Below, one piece after another: positions 1 through 8,671 of a stretch of 57,049 nucleotides of DNA. Positions within the stretch are counted from its first letter, which is position 1, and each line of letters starts with the position of its first letter. The notes beneath the pieces are model-generated. The model was not told the DNA's origin. It made no database searches and was given only the letters and a program-made list of their open reading frames with translations. Source of the DNA: Bacillota bacterium (GTDB lineage Bacteria > Bacillota > Clostridia > Lachnospirales > Bianqueaceae); NCBI GenBank assembly GCA_017620135.1, contig JAFZQZ010000116.1, forward strand, positions 1-57,049. Direction: 5' to 3'. Made by a program: the position numbers and the translations under genes.

Positions 1-8
1 CCCGCCTC

Positions 9-40
9 TGTTATCAACGCTGATAACAAAATGATAACAG
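9..40. repeat. Dyad plus direct repeat, TGTTATCA / TGATAACA
   Basis: TGTTATCA (9-16) is followed after ACGC by its exact complement TGATAACA (21-28), and TGATAACA occurs again at 32-39. One left arm can therefore pair with either of two right arms. It lies beyond the 3' end of the DUF1848 gene, and whatever it serves is probably left of the window. It could be a protein-binding operator or a small hairpin. No T-run follows on either strand, so a terminator is unlikely. The rest of 41-192 shows nothing I can name. Confidence 0.4.
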
Positions 41-192
41 AAGGGGTGATAGGCTGGATAATATGGATAGATCAAATAATCAAAGGAACCACGAACCGGA
101 CGAACAATATTTCCTAAACGGAATCAGTTAAGTCCTGTCGAATGGGAGTGACCTTTGATTCAGATCCATATTTCAGCGGCATTTTGGCTGCG

Positions 193-1122
193 CTACAAAA
201 CAAAAGAAATCTGATCATCGATCCATGACGTCTGCACGGCGTCATGGATTTTGTCGTCCGGCTGATAATTACCTATCAGAAACGGAGATCCCGGATCATG
301 CAGTTTACTGTGTTCCAGCACTTTGGATGGTTCCGCATTTGCGTAGCAGTAACGGCAAAGGTGCCGGCAGGTATTGTAGGCTCCGATATCACAGGACAGA
401 TAGCAGGCGCACGCTTCCCTTGCTCCTTTCCGTTTCGGCGCATTCAAGTGCCTGCCGATGGCTTTCTCGTAATCACGGATCGTCATACATCCTGAACAGT
501 CAGCTCCGTACGCGGCCAGTTCATCTCCTTCCGCGCAAGGCTTTACGATCATGCCGTGGTCAGAAACGATCCGGATCATTTCTTTTCCCAGGATCAGCCG
601 TTCTTCTTTTGAGACTTTCCTCGCTTCAGGGAAGTTTCTTTTTACCTTCGGATACAGATCGATAAAACTGATGACCACTGTTTCCGTATATCCGTCAAGT
701 TCTTCCGCGATCTTCTTAAACGCACGCAGATGGTATTCTATGGGATAACGTTCGGAGAGGAAGATCGGATCGTACCGCCAGCCGACAGCCTTTTCCCCAA
801 CTATCGATGAAAGCCTCTTGAAATCATCGATCAGCTGATGTTTATCCGGGACATTCGGCTCGATATCCCTTCCATAGGATGTGATCGTCACATACCAGTA
901 CTGTCCGTAATCCTTCAGAAGATCCATATAGGCAAACATGGGAGCCGGATTCTTCGTACAGAAGCCGATCACGTCCACCACCGACGGATCCAGCCGATAC
1001 CTTGTGACCTGATGGTTATTATAGGGATTGCGCACACAAACAAAACCTTCCTTCAACCTGTTCGCGAACCATTCCGCATAGAACGCCGGGATGTCAGTCC
1101 TTTGCCCTGTATTGATGATCAC
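193..1122 (-). CDS. DUF1848 family protein
   Basis: A protein of about 309 residues that matches the DUF1848 family from memory: an N-terminal IINTGQRTDIPAFYAEWF-type segment, an inner 'FCTKNP' motif and a Cys-rich C-terminus (CACYLSCDIG, then CRHLCRYCYAN). The last cluster resembles a CxxxCxxC iron-sulfur site of the radical-SAM type, which is an inference. The open frame extends to 1149, but the GTG at 1122 is the better start: it has an AGGAAGGAGG ribosome-binding site 9 nt upstream, and the conserved domain begins immediately. The extra nine codons would be the RBS region itself. It is divergent from the GNAT-Nudix gene, and the shared spacer is about 90 bp. The molecular function of the family is not known to me. 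Confidence 0.8.
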   Translation of the reverse strand: MIINTGQRTDIPAFYAEWFANRLKEGFVCVRNPYNNHQVTRYRLDPSVVDVIGFCTKNPAPMFAYMDLLKDYGQYWYVTITSYGRDIEPNVPDKHQLIDDFKRLSSIVGEKAVGWRYDPIFLSERYPIEYHLRAFKKIAEELDGYTETVVISFIDLYPKVKRNFPEARKVSKEERLILGKEMIRIVSDHGMIVKPCAEGDELAAYGADCSGCMTIRDYEKAIGRHLNAPKRKGAREACACYLSCDIGAYNTCRHLCRYCYANAEPSKVLEHSKLHDPGSPFLIGNYQPDDKIHDAVQTSWIDDQISFVL

Positions 1123-1153
1123 GGCTTCTGCCCTCCTTCCTGATATCATAATG

Positions 1154-1182
1154 TTGACACGCGATGTTGCTCAGAGTATACT
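1154..1182 (+). promoter_or_regulatory. Sigma-A promoter for the GNAT-Nudix gene
   Basis: A perfect TTGACA (1154-1159) is followed after exactly 17 bp by TATACT (1177-1182). The predicted transcript starts near 1189, just before the RBS AGGAAAGG and the ATG at 1214. It overlaps the region upstream of the divergent DUF1848 start. Confidence 0.75.
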
Positions 1183-1213
1183 CGATCTATCATCAGGAAA
1201 GGACTTTTCCCCC

Positions 1214-2299
1214 ATGAATCAAACAGGTACACAGAGACTGGAAACGGATCGTCTCATCCTAAGACGATTCACGATCGAAGATGCGCAGGATATGTATGAT
1301 AACTGGGCTTCCGATCCGGAAGTTACCAGATTCCTGACCTGGCCGACCCATACCGGCCCGGATGTTTCCGAGAGAGTACTGTCGGAATGGATCCCACACT
1401 ATGAAGAACCGGATTTCTACAACTGGGCGATCGTTTGGAAAAAGACCGGAATGGTGATCGGAAATATATCTGTCGTGCACCAGACGAAAGAAGGGGCCGC
1501 TGATATCGGTTACGGGTCTGATTCTGCCGATCTCGGTTATTGTATGTCCAGGGCCTTCTGGGGCCAGGGGATCATGCCGGAAGCCGTAAAAGCCGTGATC
1601 CGTTTTCTGTTTGATCATGAAGGCTTCAGGCGCGTCGCTGCCTGTCATGATATCAATAATCCCCGGTCCGGCCGTGTGATGGAGAAAGCCGGCATGCGGG
1701 AAGAAGGCATCTGGCGCCGCGCCGGAAAAAACAATACGGGTTTCTGCGATATGGTCTGGCATGCGATCCTTCGCGATGAAGATAAGCTTCCCCCGAAAAG
1801 TGATATCGCACCGGATATGGTCCACGATATATTCTTTATTTCCGGTCCCAACAAGTTCAATTACCGGGTCTGCGCGATCATTCTCCATGATGATAAGATC
1901 CTGGCCATGCATGATGAACGTTCGCCCTACTTCTATCTGCCCGGCGGAAGAGTCTGTATGGGCGAAACCGCGGAGCATGCCGTGATCAGGGAACTGGAAG
2001 AAGAGCTGGATATCAAGGCCAGGATCGTCCGTCCCCTATGGCTGAATCAGGGGTTCTTCAACGAAGACGTGGATCATCTCAATTATCATGAACTATGTGT
2101 ATATTTCCTGATCGATATCTCCGAGACAGATATTCTGGATAGAGGTTCCATGTTTGTCCTCTCCGAGAACGACCACGTCCATACCTTTGAATGGCTCGAT
2201 TTCGACAGACTGAAAGACGAATATTTCTATCCCATCTTCCTGAAGACGGAGATCTTCCATCTTCCGGACCAGTTCACGATCCGGACTGAATATGAATAG
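1214..2299 (+). CDS. GNAT acetyltransferase - Nudix hydrolase fusion
   Basis: A 361-residue protein with two domains. Residues about 5-180 are a RimJ/RimL-type GNAT N-acetyltransferase: it opens with 'LETDRLILRRFT', and the acetyl-CoA loop RAFWGQGIMPEA is near 113-124. Residues about 205-355 are a Nudix hydrolase; its box at 244-267 begins GGRVCMGE and carries the RELEEE core, but the usual Gly near its end is Asp (ELDI). The frame is open upstream to 1091, but the ATG at 1214 follows AGGAAAGG and the promoter at 1154-1182, and its product starts like other GNATs. The acceptor substrate and the nucleotide substrate cannot be read from the sequence. It ends 14 bp before the convergent SDR gene. 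Confidence 0.85.
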   Translation: MNQTGTQRLETDRLILRRFTIEDAQDMYDNWASDPEVTRFLTWPTHTGPDVSERVLSEWIPHYEEPDFYNWAIVWKKTGMVIGNISVVHQTKEGAADIGYGSDSADLGYCMSRAFWGQGIMPEAVKAVIRFLFDHEGFRRVAACHDINNPRSGRVMEKAGMREEGIWRRAGKNNTGFCDMVWHAILRDEDKLPPKSDIAPDMVHDIFFISGPNKFNYRVCAIILHDDKILAMHDERSPYFYLPGGRVCMGETAEHAVIRELEEELDIKARIVRPLWLNQGFFNEDVDHLNYHELCVYFLIDISETDILDRGSMFVLSENDHVHTFEWLDFDRLKDEYFYPIFLKTEIFHLPDQFTIRTEYE

Positions 2300-2313
2300 G
2301 TCTCGAATGCAGA

Positions 2314-3108
2314 TCAGGACAGGATCTTTCGGATAACAAAGAGTTTCAGCCACAAGGGAAGCATCTGATAGAGAAAAAGAAACGGATTGCGGTTGATGGA
2401 ATAGACCATCTTAGGACGCGGTGTATGAAGAGCCTGATCGATCACATCCGCGATCTTCTCCGGCGGAATATTCTTCGCCTCGACGGAACCGACGATTTTT
2501 CTGAAGCGCTTCGCGCTGAACTGATATAACTGGGTGGATCGGCAGAATCCATCCAGTTTTTCTGTGGAAACCGGGAGCATGGCTGTCCGGACGGCACCCG
2601 GCCGGATCACGATGACGGGATGATCTAAAAGCTGCAGTTCCATCCGAAGAGCCGCGGCGTATCGGTCGACCGCAGTTTTTGTGATCGCGTAGATACCGGT
2701 GAACGGAAGCGGATGAAGCGGAGCCAGTTCACTGGAGATGATCACGATCCTGGCTTTCTTTTCCAGCAGTGGGAGAAAGACCCGGTTGACCCGGAACATG
2801 CCGAATAGATTGACGTTGAAATCACGAACAAAATCTTCTTCCGGCATTTCCACGAGAGAAGCAAGATCATAGATGCCGGCGGTATGGATGATCCCGTCCA
2901 GACGGACCGACGCGTCCCGGATCTTCTCAAAAACAGTTTCTATTTCCTCCGTGCGGGTGATATCCGCAGGGATAAAATGGCAGGCCTCCGGTAAGGCCTG
3001 CTCTTTCTTTTTGTCAAAGCCCCAGACACTGTGGCCTTCCCCGATCAGTTTTCGGCAGAGGGCAAGGCCCATTCCACCGCTGACTCCGGTGATCAGATAA
3101 TTTGCCAT
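2314..3108 (-). CDS. Short-chain dehydrogenase/reductase (SDR)
   Basis: A classical SDR of 264 residues. The N-terminal TGVSGGMG is the TGxxxGxG dinucleotide-binding loop, 'IHTAG' is the NAG-like motif, and 'IISSE...YAITK' supplies the catalytic Ser, Tyr and Lys. The C-terminus is hydrophobic and basic (FLFLYQMLPLWLKLF), which suggests membrane contact, as in some SDRs acting on lipids or sterols; the substrate is unknown. It starts 7 bp after the ADP-ribosylglycohydrolase stop, so it is the last gene of the nudC operon. Confidence 0.85.
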   Translation of the reverse strand: MANYLITGVSGGMGLALCRKLIGEGHSVWGFDKKKEQALPEACHFIPADITRTEEIETVFEKIRDASVRLDGIIHTAGIYDLASLVEMPEEDFVRDFNVNLFGMFRVNRVFLPLLEKKARIVIISSELAPLHPLPFTGIYAITKTAVDRYAAALRMELQLLDHPVIVIRPGAVRTAMLPVSTEKLDGFCRSTQLYQFSAKRFRKIVGSVEAKNIPPEKIADVIDQALHTPRPKMVYSINRNPFLFLYQMLPLWLKLFVIRKILS

Positions 3109-3115
3109 ATTCGTA

Positions 3116-4594
3116 TTACCCCAGCAATGTGACAGGGATGTAAAGGATCGTCGGATGACCTTCCGTGACGACTTCCAGTACGAGACGGTTGACGGGCTCT
3201 ACTGTTTCTCCAGCCTCGATGACAAAATCGACTCGGCCCAGATGATCTTTCGAATGGTTGTTTTCCTGATTGATCCGGACTGCCTGCTTTCCTTCGATCA
3301 CTTTGAATCCTTCCGGCAGGATCCAGCGAAGCGAAAGATTATAAGGCTCGTTTTCATGACGGCCGGTCTTATTCACGAAATCGATATGGATCCTGCAGGG
3401 ACGGAAAGGTTTTATCTCCGGCGCTTCCGCGAGCTGAACGAAGGCCTCGTACATGGGACACTCGAAGTACAGGCTGTAGGGCTTCAGACTGGCCAGAGAA
3501 GACCGCAGGCGATCGCTTTTCCTGATCCGCTCGATCATTTTTTCTTTTGCGTCTGCGGGAATGTCGGAAGGTTCGGTATAGGAAAGCGTCATATCCGCGT
3601 CGTTGGCGATGAGTGTCCCCTGTGCCAGCCGAATGACCCGCTCAGTCAGCTCCTGACAGGTGCCGGGAAGATTCCTGGCCCGGTCTCCTCTCGCGATGGA
3701 GATCGTGACGATATCATCGCCCAGATACTCTTTCCAGTCAGCCGGTATGGCAGCCATGCCGCCAAGGATCCCCAGAGTAGCGCCTACCGTAGCACCTGTA
3801 CAGTCCGTATCATCGCCGCAGTTGATCGCGAGGATCATCGATTTCTTAAAATCGCCTTCCCCGTACAGAAGACCAAGAACGGTATAATCTACATTGGACG
3901 GCGCCTCAAACCATCCGTCTCCGATATCCGCGTTCATCTGCTGGACCTGATCACGCGTCTCGGCCGGTTTGATGGCAAGATCATATGCGTCCAGGACAAA
4001 ACGGACACTCTGCGCGACACGTGAATCTTCCGGGATGACGGACAGCGCCACTTCTATGCAGGACCGGATATCCTTCAGAACAAAGGCGGCCGCCTGCATC
4101 GCTCCGACAAAAGCGGCAGCGACCGTTCCCTCTCCGGCACCGTGGTCGACCTTCGCGTCTTCCATCGCGTATCTCGCGGCAGCTTCCGGCGCGCCGGGAG
4201 TCTCGCAGGCCCAGATCTCCGTTCGGATCCAGGCGCCGTTGGAATGCTTCCAGTTGTTATCATAATCTCCTGACATGGGTGCCGGAAGGCCTCTTCGCAT
4301 ATTGCATTTGCCCAGACCGTATTCATTCCAGTGAGGCGTGATAAAACTCAGCCAGAATTCTCCCAGCAGCGCCGCATTGATCTGGTAAGGGCCTTCTTTT
4401 TCCAGCGCGTATAACCACACCATCTGCAGATCCAGATCGTCGTTCGGCAGCACTTCTCCGGGCTTGGTGACAAACCCGTGAATATCCAGCATTTCTCTGG
4501 TCCCCTCGTATGGGGTGCCCATGGTCCCGCCGATATTCTTTCCGATCCAGCAGGCATTTACTTTATCTCTGTATTCCTGAAAGTTCAGTCTCAT
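3116..4594 (-). CDS. ADP-ribosylglycohydrolase family protein
   Basis: A 492-residue member of the ADP-ribosyl-glycohydrolase (DraG/ARH) family. The acidic metal-binding signatures are visible: PNDDLDLQMVW near residue 50 and CGDDTDCTGATVGATLGILGG near 260. These Asp residues bind Mg2+ or Mn2+ in the family and help remove ADP-ribose from proteins or small molecules. The C-terminal 130 residues are beta-rich and extend beyond the catalytic domain, so the true substrate may be specialised. It starts 1 bp after the nudC stop, with GGAAGGA inside the nudC 3' end, so the two are very likely translated together. The pairing with an NAD(H) pyrophosphatase suggests NAD or ADP-ribose turnover. Confidence 0.85.
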   Translation of the reverse strand: MRLNFQEYRDKVNACWIGKNIGGTMGTPYEGTREMLDIHGFVTKPGEVLPNDDLDLQMVWLYALEKEGPYQINAALLGEFWLSFITPHWNEYGLGKCNMRRGLPAPMSGDYDNNWKHSNGAWIRTEIWACETPGAPEAAARYAMEDAKVDHGAGEGTVAAAFVGAMQAAAFVLKDIRSCIEVALSVIPEDSRVAQSVRFVLDAYDLAIKPAETRDQVQQMNADIGDGWFEAPSNVDYTVLGLLYGEGDFKKSMILAINCGDDTDCTGATVGATLGILGGMAAIPADWKEYLGDDIVTISIARGDRARNLPGTCQELTERVIRLAQGTLIANDADMTLSYTEPSDIPADAKEKMIERIRKSDRLRSSLASLKPYSLYFECPMYEAFVQLAEAPEIKPFRPCRIHIDFVNKTGRHENEPYNLSLRWILPEGFKVIEGKQAVRINQENNHSKDHLGRVDFVIEAGETVEPVNRLVLEVVTEGHPTILYIPVTLLG

Positions 4595-4595
4595 C

Positions 4596-5417
4596 TCAGC
4601 ATTCCTTCCCTTCTTTGAATCTCATCATCATTTCATTGGTCAGGCTTTGGTGATCCGGCTGCAGGACGATATCCTCCCGCCGGACAAACTCCGCGTATTT
4701 CAGTTCGCTTTCATCCACATGGATCTTCGCGTCGCCGTCTGCGTCACAGTAGAATCCCATCAGGATATCCTGCGCGATGCCCCATGGCTGTGATTTATAA
4801 TACCGGATATTTTTGACTTTGATCCCGGTCTCTTCCATCACTTCCCTCTCAACGGTCTCTTCCACCGTCTCTCCGATCTCCGTGAAACCGGCCACCAAAG
4901 CGTTATGCGCGTATCCCCGGTTGTACCTTGTGAGCAGAAGTCTGTCGCCCCGGATCACCCCTACGATGACTGCCGGATTGATCCTGGGATACCTTATCAG
5001 TCCGCAGTCCGGACATACGAGAGCCCTTTCTGTCTGACTGAATCCCAGCCGCTTTGTGCAGCGGCCGCAAAAGCGGTTATCCGAATACCATTTCCACAGA
5101 TGATAGGCGGTAAAGGCCACAAAAAGCGCATTGCCTCCGTAGACACTTCTTAATTCCCTGAGAGCCCGATAACTGAACCCTTCAGTCGGAACCTCGGGGC
5201 GATCCGATGAAAGGAAGAACCGGTCTTCATCAACGGAAAACAGATAGACGGCTTCTGCCGACGGCATCTCGGAAACCACAGGAAAATAAAGACTGCCGTC
5301 TTCTTCACGGACAAGGATCTTTCCATCCTTGTCAAAGATCAGAAGATAGTCTTTATCTCTTGGCGTATACGGATGATAGGCGTTATCCAGCCTGGAAGGA
5401 GCAATATCCTGGATCAT
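4596..5417 (-). CDS. nudC: NAD+ diphosphatase, NudC type
   Basis: A 273-residue NudC-like Nudix enzyme. It has a four-Cys zinc ribbon (FCGRC...VCPDCG), then IRYPRINPAVIVGV, then a Nudix box AGFTEIGETVEETVEREVMEETG, then SQPWGIAQDILMGF, the position of the family's SQPWPFP NAD-recognition motif, here changed after SQPW. The family splits NAD(H) to NMN(H) and AMP and can remove NAD caps from RNA. The frame is open to 5483, but the ATG at 5417 has AAAGGA 10 nt upstream and lies downstream of the promoter. First gene of a three-gene operon, divergent from the alpha-mannosidase. Confidence 0.88.
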   Translation of the reverse strand: MIQDIAPSRLDNAYHPYTPRDKDYLLIFDKDGKILVREEDGSLYFPVVSEMPSAEAVYLFSVDEDRFFLSSDRPEVPTEGFSYRALRELRSVYGGNALFVAFTAYHLWKWYSDNRFCGRCTKRLGFSQTERALVCPDCGLIRYPRINPAVIVGVIRGDRLLLTRYNRGYAHNALVAGFTEIGETVEETVEREVMEETGIKVKNIRYYKSQPWGIAQDILMGFYCDADGDAKIHVDESELKYAEFVRREDIVLQPDHQSLTNEMMMRFKEGKEC

Positions 5418-5454
5418 AGGTAAATCGTCCTTTGACAAATCAGTTTCTCCTGCT

Positions 5455-5483
5455 ATTGTACTGGATTTTACCGCTGGATTCAA
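5455..5483 (-). promoter_or_regulatory. Promoter for the nudC operon
   Basis: On the minus strand TTGAAT (plus 5478-5483) is followed after 17 bp by TACAAT (plus 5455-5460). It lies 38 bp upstream of the chosen nudC start and is back-to-back with the mannosidase promoter. Confidence 0.6.
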
Positions 5484-5491
5484 GATATCTC

Positions 5492-5520
5492 TTGCTTTTC
5501 ACAAAGTCGCCTGCTATAGT
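5492..5520 (+). promoter_or_regulatory. Promoter for the alpha-mannosidase gene
   Basis: TTGCTT (5492-5497), 17-bp spacer, TATAGT (5515-5520), followed by AAAGGAGC and the ATG at 5553. Confidence 0.65.
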
Positions 5521-5552
5521 GAAAATAAGCCTGAATACAAAGGAGCAAACCT

Positions 5553-8500
5553 ATGTTTTATGCTGTAGAAAAGTTCCAGCGAAGAGCCCAGGAGATGGCT
5601 TCCAGGCGCTATGTGGACATGGTTCCCATCTCTCCCATGACGGCTATGGATGACCCGCTCGGACCGGACGATGTCCATACCGAAGTCCCGGCTCTCGTGG
5701 AAGGATATGAGTATCGTCAGGGTGATACATTTGTCGGCCGTGACCGCTATCTCTGGATCGAAAAAACTGTAAAAATGCCCGAAAAACGAAATGGATATGA
5801 AGTCGTCGGTCTGTTTGATTTCGGCAAGACGGACGGCGGATACGGCCGGGGATTCGAGTCGCTCCTGTATGTCGACGGGATCCGTTATCAGGGCGTCGAT
5901 ACCTATCATAATGACGTAGTCTTTGAGGATATGGCCGGAAAGGATGTCCGGCTGACATTCCTGCTCTGGACGGGACTGGAAGGCGGTGGCCCTCACCGGA
6001 TCTCCACACACGAGTATAAGCAGGCCGAACTGGGTTATCTCCATAAAGCCGCCGATGAGATGTATTATTTCACCCGCGCGATCGCAGGTTCTCTTCCCCT
6101 GATGAGTGAAGACGACCCTTTGCGGTATGAACTGGAACACGCGCTGGATAAGGCTCTGGCCGAGATCAACTGGGATCGGGACAAATATCTTTCAACGATC
6201 GGCAAGGCGCTGGATGTATTGATGGCTGAATTCGACCGGATGGAGAAGACCACGGATATCACCGCCTATGCGGTAGGCCATTCCCATATCGACGTTGCCT
6301 GGCTCTGGCGTTTGAAACATACCAGAGAAAAGGTTCAGCGGACCTTCTCGACGGTCCTTCGCTTTATGGAAGAATTCGACGAATACGTCTTTATGCATTC
6401 CTCTCCTCAGGTCTATAAGGATCTGAAAAAAGACGCACCCGAGATGTTCGAACGCGTCCGTCAGAGAGTGCTGGAAGGTCGCTGGGAAGCCGACGGCGGT
6501 ATGTGGCTGGAAGCCGACTGCAACATCACTTCCGGTGAAAGCCTGGCAAGACAGTTCGAACACGGGATCCGTTTCTTCCGCGAGGAATTCGGCAAACCAA
6601 GCCAGTATCTGTGGCTGCCGGACGTATTCGGTTACAGCTGGGCGCTTCCGCAGATCCTGAAACTCTGTAATATCAAGACCTTCGCGACGACCAAGATCAG
6701 CTGGAACCAGTTCAACAGCATGCCGAACGACATTTTCAAATGGCGTGGACTGGACGGGACCGAGGTCCTCACCTACTTCATCGATATTCCGGGCAGCGAA
6801 CGGGAGATCAAAGAGCGCTTTTCCACCTATAACGGCAATATCACACCGGCCGGCATCATCGGCGGATGGAAGAAACAGCGCAACAAAGAGATCACACGTA
6901 AATATCTGATCTCCTACGGACGCGGGGACGGAGGCGGCGGAGTCGACCACGATATGCTGAAGATGCGTCGTGCCATGGACCGGATCCCCGGCCTTCCGAA
7001 CGTCAAAACCTCCAGCGCCGGCGAATTTTTCGACCGGCTTCATGAAGACGTAGCCGCTTATGAGGACAAACCGATCCGTGAAGTGCCGGTATGGGACGGT
7101 GAACTGTACCTTGAATATCATCGCGGGACCTATACTTCCCAGGGACATAACAAACGGTATAACCGCAAGAGCGAATATGCCCTTTCCGAAGCGGAATGGC
7201 TGTCCTCCCTCGCCTATATCCTCGGTGCTCCTTACGACGCAAAAACACTGTACGACAGCTGGGAAACGGTTCTTGAACTGCAGTTCCATGATATCATCCC
7301 CGGCTCATCCATCCGCGAGGTATATGAAGACTCGGACAAAATGTATGAGAAGGTCCTGGAAGATGCGGGAAAAGTCGAAAGCAAGGCTTTATCCTATCTG
7401 ATCCATCCTGAGAGCGGCACCTATACCGCCTATCATTTCGGAAGTTATGACCGGAAGGATCTTGCTTTTGTTCCGGCGGAAGGCGATCTGACCTTCGAAA
7501 TGCTGGATGGAAAGGCCCTGCCTTCTCAGAAGAAAGAAAAAGGCTATTTCGTAGAGATCCCGGCCAAAGCCGTTTCTCTGACTTCCTTCCGTTCAAAACC
7601 CGGAACGAAGGAATCTGCCGTTCCCTTTGCCTTCTCCGGCGATACAGTCGAAACGCCGCATTATACTCTTCATCTGAACGCTCAGCATTTCCTGGACAAG
7701 ATCTACGACAAGGATGAAGACCGCGAGGTCCTTTCGGGGCTTGGCAACGCGCTGGAGATCTTTGAGGACAAGCCGGTCAACTATGATAACTGGGATATCG
7801 ATCTGTTCTATACACAGAAGAAGGAATATGCCTCTGCGAACGGGGAAGTGGTGCTGAAAGAGATCGGCCCGCTGAGAATGGTCCTTGGTCTTCGGTTTAT
7901 TTATAATCGATCTGTCATTGACCAGGATATGATCCTTTACAGGGATTCGCGCCGGATCGATTTTGTTACACATGTCGACTGGCATGAAGATCATCGTCTC
8001 CTTAAAACAGCCTTCGAGACGACCATCCGCTCCACCAAGGCGACTTACGATATTCAGTATGGCCATGTGGAACGCCCCACGCACTATAATAACAGCTGGG
8101 ATATGGCCAGGTTCGAAGTCGTAGGCCATAAATGGGGAGACATTTCCGAGCAAAACTACGGCGTCGCGATCCTGAATGACTGTAAATACGGTTATAACGC
8201 CAAGGATCAGACCATTAAGCTTTCTCTGCTCAAGAGCGGCAAGCATCCCGACACCGAAGCGGATATGGGCGAGCATGACTTTACCTATTCCCTGCTGCCG
8301 CATAAAAACGGTCCTGTCGAAGGAGGCGTGATCGAGGAAAGCGAGATCATCAACCTGCCGCTGAAGACGGTCCAAGGCCGGTTCGATCTCGAAGACAACG
8401 ACCTTTTCCGAATCGAAGGAGAAGGTGTCCATATCGACGCGGTCAAAAAGGCGGAAGATCAGGACGCGATCATTCTGAGACTGCATGAATATCGCGGCGG

Positions 8501-8654
8501 CACCCACAGGATCAGGATCACCTCTTCCTACGACATCAAGTCCTATCAGGAAGCGAATCTGCTCGAGGAAGCGATCGGTGAGGCAATTTGTGAACCTGCG
8601 ATTCAACGGACGATCCATCCGTTTGAAATCGTCAACTATATCATTAAGTTTTAA
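5553..8654 (+). CDS. GH38 alpha-mannosidase
   Basis: A 1033-residue glycoside hydrolase of family 38. AVGHSHIDVAWLWRLKHTREK (about 239-259) carries the zinc-binding His and Asp, and WLPDVFGYSWALPQI carries the predicted nucleophile Asp357. The length and the C-terminal beta-sandwich region fit class II cytosolic enzymes that trim alpha-mannosides. No signal peptide is visible, so it is probably intracellular and acts on imported glycans. The start has AAAGGAGC 8 nt upstream. It is the only clear mannose-releasing enzyme in the window; no transporter is adjacent. Confidence 0.92.
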   Translation: MFYAVEKFQRRAQEMASRRYVDMVPISPMTAMDDPLGPDDVHTEVPALVEGYEYRQGDTFVGRDRYLWIEKTVKMPEKRNGYEVVGLFDFGKTDGGYGRGFESLLYVDGIRYQGVDTYHNDVVFEDMAGKDVRLTFLLWTGLEGGGPHRISTHEYKQAELGYLHKAADEMYYFTRAIAGSLPLMSEDDPLRYELEHALDKALAEINWDRDKYLSTIGKALDVLMAEFDRMEKTTDITAYAVGHSHIDVAWLWRLKHTREKVQRTFSTVLRFMEEFDEYVFMHSSPQVYKDLKKDAPEMFERVRQRVLEGRWEADGGMWLEADCNITSGESLARQFEHGIRFFREEFGKPSQYLWLPDVFGYSWALPQILKLCNIKTFATTKISWNQFNSMPNDIFKWRGLDGTEVLTYFIDIPGSEREIKERFSTYNGNITPAGIIGGWKKQRNKEITRKYLISYGRGDGGGGVDHDMLKMRRAMDRIPGLPNVKTSSAGEFFDRLHEDVAAYEDKPIREVPVWDGELYLEYHRGTYTSQGHNKRYNRKSEYALSEAEWLSSLAYILGAPYDAKTLYDSWETVLELQFHDIIPGSSIREVYEDSDKMYEKVLEDAGKVESKALSYLIHPESGTYTAYHFGSYDRKDLAFVPAEGDLTFEMLDGKALPSQKKEKGYFVEIPAKAVSLTSFRSKPGTKESAVPFAFSGDTVETPHYTLHLNAQHFLDKIYDKDEDREVLSGLGNALEIFEDKPVNYDNWDIDLFYTQKKEYASANGEVVLKEIGPLRMVLGLRFIYNRSVIDQDMILYRDSRRIDFVTHVDWHEDHRLLKTAFETTIRSTKATYDIQYGHVERPTHYNNSWDMARFEVVGHKWGDISEQNYGVAILNDCKYGYNAKDQTIKLSLLKSGKHPDTEADMGEHDFTYSLLPHKNGPVEGGVIEESEIINLPLKTVQGRFDLEDNDLFRIEGEGVHIDAVKKAEDQDAIILRLHEYRGGTHRIRITSSYDIKSYQEANLLEEAIGEAICEPAIQRTIHPFEIVNYIIKF

Positions 8655-8671
8655 TCAACAGGAGGAATCTC

